Shown here piece by piece: positions 60,097 to 64,000 of a DNA stretch of 64,000 bases. The position numbers were made by a program, and so were the translations under genes. This stretch comes from Roseiarcus sp050010035. GTDB lineage: Bacteria; Pseudomonadota; Alphaproteobacteria; Rhizobiales; Beijerinckiaceae. Numbering within the stretch: the stretch's first letter is position 1; every line of letters begins with the position of its first letter. The notes below the pieces were generated by a model. The model did not search any database, was not told where the DNA came from, and was given only the letters and a program-made list of their open reading frames with translations. The stretch spans positions 1 through 64,000 of the forward strand of contig JBEKLU010000007.1 of assembly GCA_050010035.1 (NCBI GenBank). Reading direction: 5' to 3'.

Positions 60097-60909
60097 ATGA
60101 TCCGCTTCGCCGCCCTCGCCGCCGCGCTCCTCCTCGCCCCCTCCCCGCTCGTCGCGCAAACCGCCGACCCCGCCCTCGCCGCGATCGTCGCCAGTCCCGA
60201 CCGCAACCCCGCCAATCGCGCCCGCGACCCCTATCGCCATCCCGAGGCGACGCTGAGCTTCTTCGGCGTGACGTCCGACAGCGTCGTGGTGGAAATCCTT
60301 CCCGGGCGGAGCGGCTATTGGACCGAAATCCTGGCGCCCTACCTGAAGGACCACGGCCACTACGTCGCCGCGGTCGGCGACCGCGCCTCCGCGTCGAAAG
60401 AGGAACGCGAAGCCATCGAGGCGTTCGAGGCGGAATTCGCCGCGACGCCCGAACGCTACGGCGCGATCGAGGTCACCGAGTTTTCCGGCGACAAATACGC
60501 GATCGCGGCCCCGGAGAGCGCCGACTTCGTGCTGACCTTCCGCAACATTCACAACTGGATGGCCGAGGGGCGCGCCGCGGCGGCGTTCGCGGCCTTCTAC
60601 GACGCGCTGAAGCCCGGCGGCGTCCTCGGCCTCGAGGAGCATCGCGCCCGCGCCGACGCAGCCCAGGACCCGCTCGCTGGAAGCGGCTACGTGCGCGAGG
60701 ATTTCGCCATCGCGCTCGCCGAGGCCGCCGGCTTCAAGCTCGCCGGCAAGTCGGAGATCAACGCCAACCCTAAGGACACCAAGGACTATTCCGTCGGCGT
60801 CTGGGCCCTGCCGCCGACGTATCGGCTCAAAGACGTCGATCGCGACAAATACGCGGCGATCGGCGAAAGCGACCGCTTCACCCTGAAATTCGTCAAGCCG
60901 CCGCGCTGA
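60097..60909 (+). CDS. Secreted methyltransferase-like protein
   Basis: 270 aa. A signal peptide covers residues 1-20 (cut after LVAQ or nearby). The rest has a class I SAM-methyltransferase pattern: motif I VVVEILPGRSGYWTEIL (E-I-x-P-G-x-G in relaxed form), a later acidic strand, FVLTFRNIHNWMAEG, LKPGGVLGLEEHRA, and a C-terminal YRLKDVDRDKYAAIGESDRF. This matches the COG4798-type predicted methyltransferases that carry export signals. SAM is not normally available in the periplasm, so either the signal is a membrane tether or the fold has a different use. Activity is unknown. Confidence 0.8.
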   Translation: MIRFAALAAALLLAPSPLVAQTADPALAAIVASPDRNPANRARDPYRHPEATLSFFGVTSDSVVVEILPGRSGYWTEILAPYLKDHGHYVAAVGDRASASKEEREAIEAFEAEFAATPERYGAIEVTEFSGDKYAIAAPESADFVLTFRNIHNWMAEGRAAAAFAAFYDALKPGGVLGLEEHRARADAAQDPLAGSGYVREDFAIALAEAAGFKLAGKSEINANPKDTKDYSVGVWALPPTYRLKDVDRDKYAAIGESDRFTLKFVKPPR

Positions 60910-60994
60910 CTTGGCCCGGCTTGACCGGCCTCAATGCGCTCGCCGCGATCCGGCGCGATAAGATGCGCCGGCGCATTGGAATGAGGAGGGGGCG

Positions 60995-61555
60995 ATGAGG
61001 CTCGAAGACGCGATCGCCGGCCGCCGGGCCGTCCGCGACTACAGGGATGAAGCGGTCGACGAGCCGACTATTCGTCGCCTAATCGGCGCCGCCGTGCTGG
61101 CGCCGAGCGCGGTCAATCAGCAACCCTGGACGTTCACGGTGGTGCGCGAGCGCGATCGGCTCGATCGGATTTCGCGCGAGGCGAAAGCTCACATGCTCGC
61201 CACGATGCCCGGCGGCGTCCATTCCGGGCATTTCCGTTTGCACCTCGGCGACCCGGATTTCGACATCTTCTATCGCGCGCCGGCGCTCGTCGTCATTTCG
61301 GCGAGCGCGCCGGGTCCGTGGATCGTCGAGGATTGCGCGCTGGCGGCCGAGAACCTGATGCTCGCGGCTTTCGCCGAGGGGCTGGGGACGTGCTGGATCG
61401 GCTTCGCGCAGAGCTACCTCAACACGCCGCACGGCAAAGCGGCGCTCGGCGCGCCCGAGGCCTGGGTTCCGGTCGCGCCGATCATCGTCGGCAGACCGAA
61501 GGGCGCGACGGCGCCGGTTCCCCGCAAGGCGCCGGAAATCCTCTGGGTCGGCTGA
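60995..61555 (+). CDS. Nitroreductase-family flavoprotein
   Basis: 186 aa. FMN-binding nitroreductase fold: the N-terminal IAGRRAVRDYRDEAVDE with FMN-contacting Arg residues, IGAAVLAPSAVNQQPWTF, and the later EGLGTCWIGFAQSYLN. It probably uses NAD(P)H to reduce quinones, nitro compounds or a small substrate. GAGGAGG ribosome-binding site about 7 bases before the ATG. A flavin-reductase-like gene follows after ~40 bases and may be cotranscribed, making a small flavin redox pair. Confidence 0.88.
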   Translation: MRLEDAIAGRRAVRDYRDEAVDEPTIRRLIGAAVLAPSAVNQQPWTFTVVRERDRLDRISREAKAHMLATMPGGVHSGHFRLHLGDPDFDIFYRAPALVVISASAPGPWIVEDCALAAENLMLAAFAEGLGTCWIGFAQSYLNTPHGKAALGAPEAWVPVAPIIVGRPKGATAPVPRKAPEILWVG

Positions 61556-61596
61556 TCGGCGCCGTCGTGAAGCCGGCGGCCCGAGGGGGCGATCCG

Positions 61597-62127
61597 ATGA
61601 AGGAATTTCCCTTAGACGCGGTCTATCAATTGCTCGAGCCCGGGCCGGTCGTCCTGCTGACCACCGCCCACCGGGGCCGCGACAACGTCATGACCCTGTC
61701 GTGGCACATGATGGTCGAATTCACCCCGCCGCTCGTCGCCTGCGTCGTCAGCGACGCCAACTTCAGCTTCGCCGCGCTTCGCGCGACGAAAGAATGCGTC
61801 ATCGCCATTCCCGCCCTCGCGCTGGCGCCCAAGGTCGTCGAGATCGGCAACTGCTCTGGGCGCACGGTCGACAAATTCGGCGAGTTCGGGCTGACGCGGG
61901 CCGTCGCCCGGCGCGTCGCGGCGCCGCTGGTGAGCGAGTGCTTCGCCAATCTCGAATGCAAGGCGACCGACACGCGCCTGGTCGCCAAATACAACCTCTT
62001 CATCCTCGAAGTGGTGCAGGCGTGGGCGGATCGTGGGCATCGCGACGCCAAGACGATCCACCATCGCGGCTACGGCGCGTTCGCGGTCGACGGCGAAACG
62101 ATCAAGCTGAAGTCGAAAAAGCCGTAG
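61597..62127 (+). CDS. Flavin reductase-like (flavoredoxin family) protein
   Basis: 176 aa from ATG 61597 with GAGGGGG 8 bases upstream; a GTG at 61567 is the alternative. FMN-binding split barrel: PVVLLTTAHRGRDNVMTLSWHMMVEFTPPLVACVV, then FAALRATKECVIAIP and the C-terminal RGYGAFAVDGETIKL. The pattern fits flavoredoxin/DIM6-type proteins that bind FMN and pass electrons. It follows the nitroreductase. The substrate is not known. Confidence 0.85.
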   Translation: MKEFPLDAVYQLLEPGPVVLLTTAHRGRDNVMTLSWHMMVEFTPPLVACVVSDANFSFAALRATKECVIAIPALALAPKVVEIGNCSGRTVDKFGEFGLTRAVARRVAAPLVSECFANLECKATDTRLVAKYNLFILEVVQAWADRGHRDAKTIHHRGYGAFAVDGETIKLKSKKP

Positions 62128-62241
62128 CGCGCGCCCCGGCGCCCGAGCGATCCGACATCCGAAATTGCGGCCGTCGCATCGGGACGGTAATATGCCGATC
62201 AGCGCCTTGCAGCCGACAGGGCAACCGTCAGGAATGCGTCA

Positions 62242-63216
62242 ATGGTCGGGAAGTCCCGATGGGAAGAGTCGCCGCCCGATCCGCCGAGGCCCGAGGAATT
62301 CGGCTTCGACTTGAATCGCGCGCTCGAATCCGTCGTGGCGCTCCAGTCGGAGATTCCGGAGGACGGCTTCACCGCTCCGACGCTCGGCGTCAAGCGGGCG
62401 GGCAGCGGCGTGGTGATTGACGAGAACGGGCTCGTGCTGACGATCGGGTATCTCATCACCGAGGCGGAGAGCGTCTGGCTGACCAGCGCGGACGGTCGTC
62501 TGACGCCCGCCCACGCGCTCGCCGTCGATCCGGAAACGGGGTTCGGGCTGGTGCAGGCGCTGGACCGGCTCGGCTTGCCGGCGCTGGAGCTCGGCCGCTC
62601 GAGCGAGGCGAAGCGCGGCGATCCGGTGATCGTCGCGGCGGGCGGGCGCAAGCAGTTCATGCGCGCGCAAGTCGTCGCCAAGCGCGAATTCGCCGGCTAC
62701 TGGGAGTATCTCTTGGACGAGGCGATCTTCACGGCGCCCGCGCATCCGTTCTGGGGCGGCGCGGGCCTCATCGACGCGAGCGGCAAGCTGTTGGGCATAG
62801 GCTCGCTCCACGTCGAGGAGGCGACCGCGCCGGACCGGCATCGCGACGTCAACATGATCGTGCCGATCGACCTCTTGGAGCCGATCTTGGCCGATCTGCT
62901 CAAATTCGGCCGGGTCGACAGGCCGCCACGGCCGTGGCTCGGCCTCTATTCGACGGAGAGCGACGGCAGAATCATCGTCGCCGCGGTGGCCGAACGCGGC
63001 CCGGCCGCCGCCGCCGGGGTGCAGCGGGGCGATATCGTCGCCGCCGTCGGGGATTCGGCGGTCGCGAGCCTGGCGGACTTCTATCGCAAGGTTTGGCGCT
63101 GCGGCCCGGCCGGCGTCGAAATTCCCATCGAGTTGACACGCGACGACCGCGCGTTGCGGCTGCACATCCGATCGACGGATCGCAGCGGCCATCTCAAGAA
63201 GCCGCGACTGCATTGA
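62242..63216 (+). CDS. DegP/HtrA-like S1C-PDZ protein lacking the catalytic triad (pseudoprotease)
   Basis: 324 aa. Residues ~25-215 follow the HtrA trypsin fold (GSGVVIDENGLVLTIGYLI; VDPETGFGLVQ; FWGGAGLIDASGKLLGIG). Residues ~230-310 are a PDZ domain (PWLGLY, then GPAAAAGVQRGDIVAAVGD). All three catalytic positions are changed: His to Tyr70, Asp to Gly100 and Ser to Gly172 (GNSGGP reads WGGAG). No signal peptide is seen, so it may be cytoplasmic, or a chaperone or adaptor. It is followed directly by a glycosyltransferase gene. Confidence 0.85.
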   Translation: MVGKSRWEESPPDPPRPEEFGFDLNRALESVVALQSEIPEDGFTAPTLGVKRAGSGVVIDENGLVLTIGYLITEAESVWLTSADGRLTPAHALAVDPETGFGLVQALDRLGLPALELGRSSEAKRGDPVIVAAGGRKQFMRAQVVAKREFAGYWEYLLDEAIFTAPAHPFWGGAGLIDASGKLLGIGSLHVEEATAPDRHRDVNMIVPIDLLEPILADLLKFGRVDRPPRPWLGLYSTESDGRIIVAAVAERGPAAAAGVQRGDIVAAVGDSAVASLADFYRKVWRCGPAGVEIPIELTRDDRALRLHIRSTDRSGHLKKPRLH

Positions 63217-64000
63217 GCGAAGCGTCGAGAAGCCGCGGCCGAAATCGCGACGGCCGGATTGAGGTTGCCCGCCTCGGCGACCATGATCGCGATCCGGCAG
63301 CGCCGGCGCTCTTGGCCGATTCGCCCGGCGACGCGATCCGATTCGAGGCTCCCATTTCGAGGCGTATTCTCATCGTCACCGACGCCTGGCTGCCGCAGGT
63401 CAATGGCGTCGTGCGTTCGATCGAAGCCCTATTGCGGGAAGCGCCGTCGCTCGGCGTCGAGATCGATGTCCTGAGCTCCGCCGGATTTCGCACCGCGCCG
63501 GTGCCGACCTATCGCCAGCTGCGCGTAGCGGTGACGCGACCGAGCGTCGTCGCGCGCCGCATCGAAGAGCTCAAACCCGATTTCGTCCACATTGCGACCG
63601 AGGGCCCGCTGGGCATCTGCGCCTGGATCGCCTGCCGCAGAGCCGGGCGCCCCTTCACCACGGCCTACCATACGCGCTTCCCCGAATATCTCGCCGTGCG
63701 GCGAATCGCGCCGCGCGGCCTAGTCTACGCGCTGCTTCGCCGCTTTCACAACGCCGGCGTCGGCATGATGGTCGCCACCGAGACGCTGGAGCGCGAACTC
63801 TCCGCGCGCGGCTTCGCCCGCCTGATGCGCTGGTCGCGCGGCGTCGATTGCAATCTCTATCGACCGCACGCCGCGAGCGTCTTCGACCTGCCGCGACCGA
63901 TTTTTCTGACCTGCGCGCGCGTCGCGATCGAAAAGAACCTGAGCGCTTTCCTGTCTCTGGACTTGCCGGGCTCGAAGGTCGTCGTCGGCGACGGTCCGGC
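63213..64000 (+). CDS. GT4-family glycosyltransferase, 5' part (cut by window end)
   Basis: The frame runs off the window end with at least ~230 codons present. N-terminal GT-B domain: RILIVTDAWLPQVNGVVRSI (Gly-loop of GT4), PDFVHIATEGPLGICAW, TTAYHTRFPEYLAVR and ATETLERELSARGF, then the start of the donor domain (FLTCARVAIEKNL). This is the type of alpha-mannosyl or glucosyl transferase that makes glycolipids or cell-surface glycans. No ATG is in frame. A TTG at 63213 overlaps the previous stop, and another TTG is at 63312; the start is uncertain. Confidence 0.85.
   Translation, partial: MSEASRSRGRNRDGRIEVARLGDHDRDPAAPALLADSPGDAIRFEAPISRRILIVTDAWLPQVNGVVRSIEALLREAPSLGVEIDVLSSAGFRTAPVPTYRQLRVAVTRPSVVARRIEELKPDFVHIATEGPLGICAWIACRRAGRPFTTAYHTRFPEYLAVRRIAPRGLVYALLRRFHNAGVGMMVATETLERELSARGFARLMRWSRGVDCNLYRPHAASVFDLPRPIFLTCARVAIEKNLSAFLSLDLPGSKVVVGDGP

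Overview
The window is GC-rich, densely coded chromosome from an alphaproteobacterium, most probably Hyphomicrobiales (Rhizobiales). The pointers are a MipZ-type ParA ATPase, an LplT-PlsC-AAS fusion, a PleC/DivJ-like PAS histidine kinase, perfect CtrA-type boxes (TTAA-N7-TTAAC), and the families of small GC-rich palindromic repeats between genes. No rRNA, tRNA, CRISPR array, prophage or plasmid replication gene was seen. Genus cannot be read from the sequence alone; Beijerinckiaceae/Methylocystaceae-like is a guess.

Layout. 1-2.6 kb: the 3' end of uvrA, then a low-GC accessory patch with a zinc-ribbon/nucleoside-deoxyribosyltransferase-like protein, a vapB with a truncated, active-site-mutated vapC, and a higA without intact higB. 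2.8-8.6 kb: an orphan Rieske protein, a two-domain VOC protein, an orphan ParA, ndk, an acyl-CoA synthetase and an SGNH hydrolase. 8.6-12 kb: REP-like palindromes, an 810-aa protein of unknown function built from two copies of one module, and a strongly structured gene-free stretch. 12-29.7 kb: rarA, a beta-lactamase-fold hydrolase, gloA, a cation efflux protein, mipZ, a GT8 glycosyltransferase, the LplT-Aas fusion (acyltransferase active site substituted), a PAS histidine kinase, pepN, murI and a peptidoglycan-binding protein. 29.8-37.5 kb: the alpha-2-macroglobulin/pbpC envelope pair. 37.5-46.1 kb: a GGDEF-EAL protein, an unknown protein, a FeeM/autoinducer-synthase-like acyltransferase behind an AT-rich regulatory region, and an RND efflux pair.

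46.1-57.1 kb looks like a catabolic and uptake block. It has an AraC regulator divergent from aldehyde dehydrogenase 1, a four-gene Liv-type ABC transporter whose substrate-binding protein survives only as a 33-codon stub, a second paralogous aldehyde dehydrogenase, an NAD-type shikimate/quinate dehydrogenase and a QuiC1-type 3-dehydroshikimate dehydratase. The last two would take quinate/shikimate to protocatechuate.

57.1-60.1 kb is a rearranged region with three copies of a ~223-bp MITE-like element. Copy 3 joins the 3' part of a cold-shock gene to a second 3' end of quiC. A small gene here sits behind two tandem perfect CtrA boxes. 60-64 kb: a secreted methyltransferase-like protein, a nitroreductase, a flavin reductase-like protein, a DegP-like pseudoprotease and the start of a GT4 glycosyltransferase cut by the window end.
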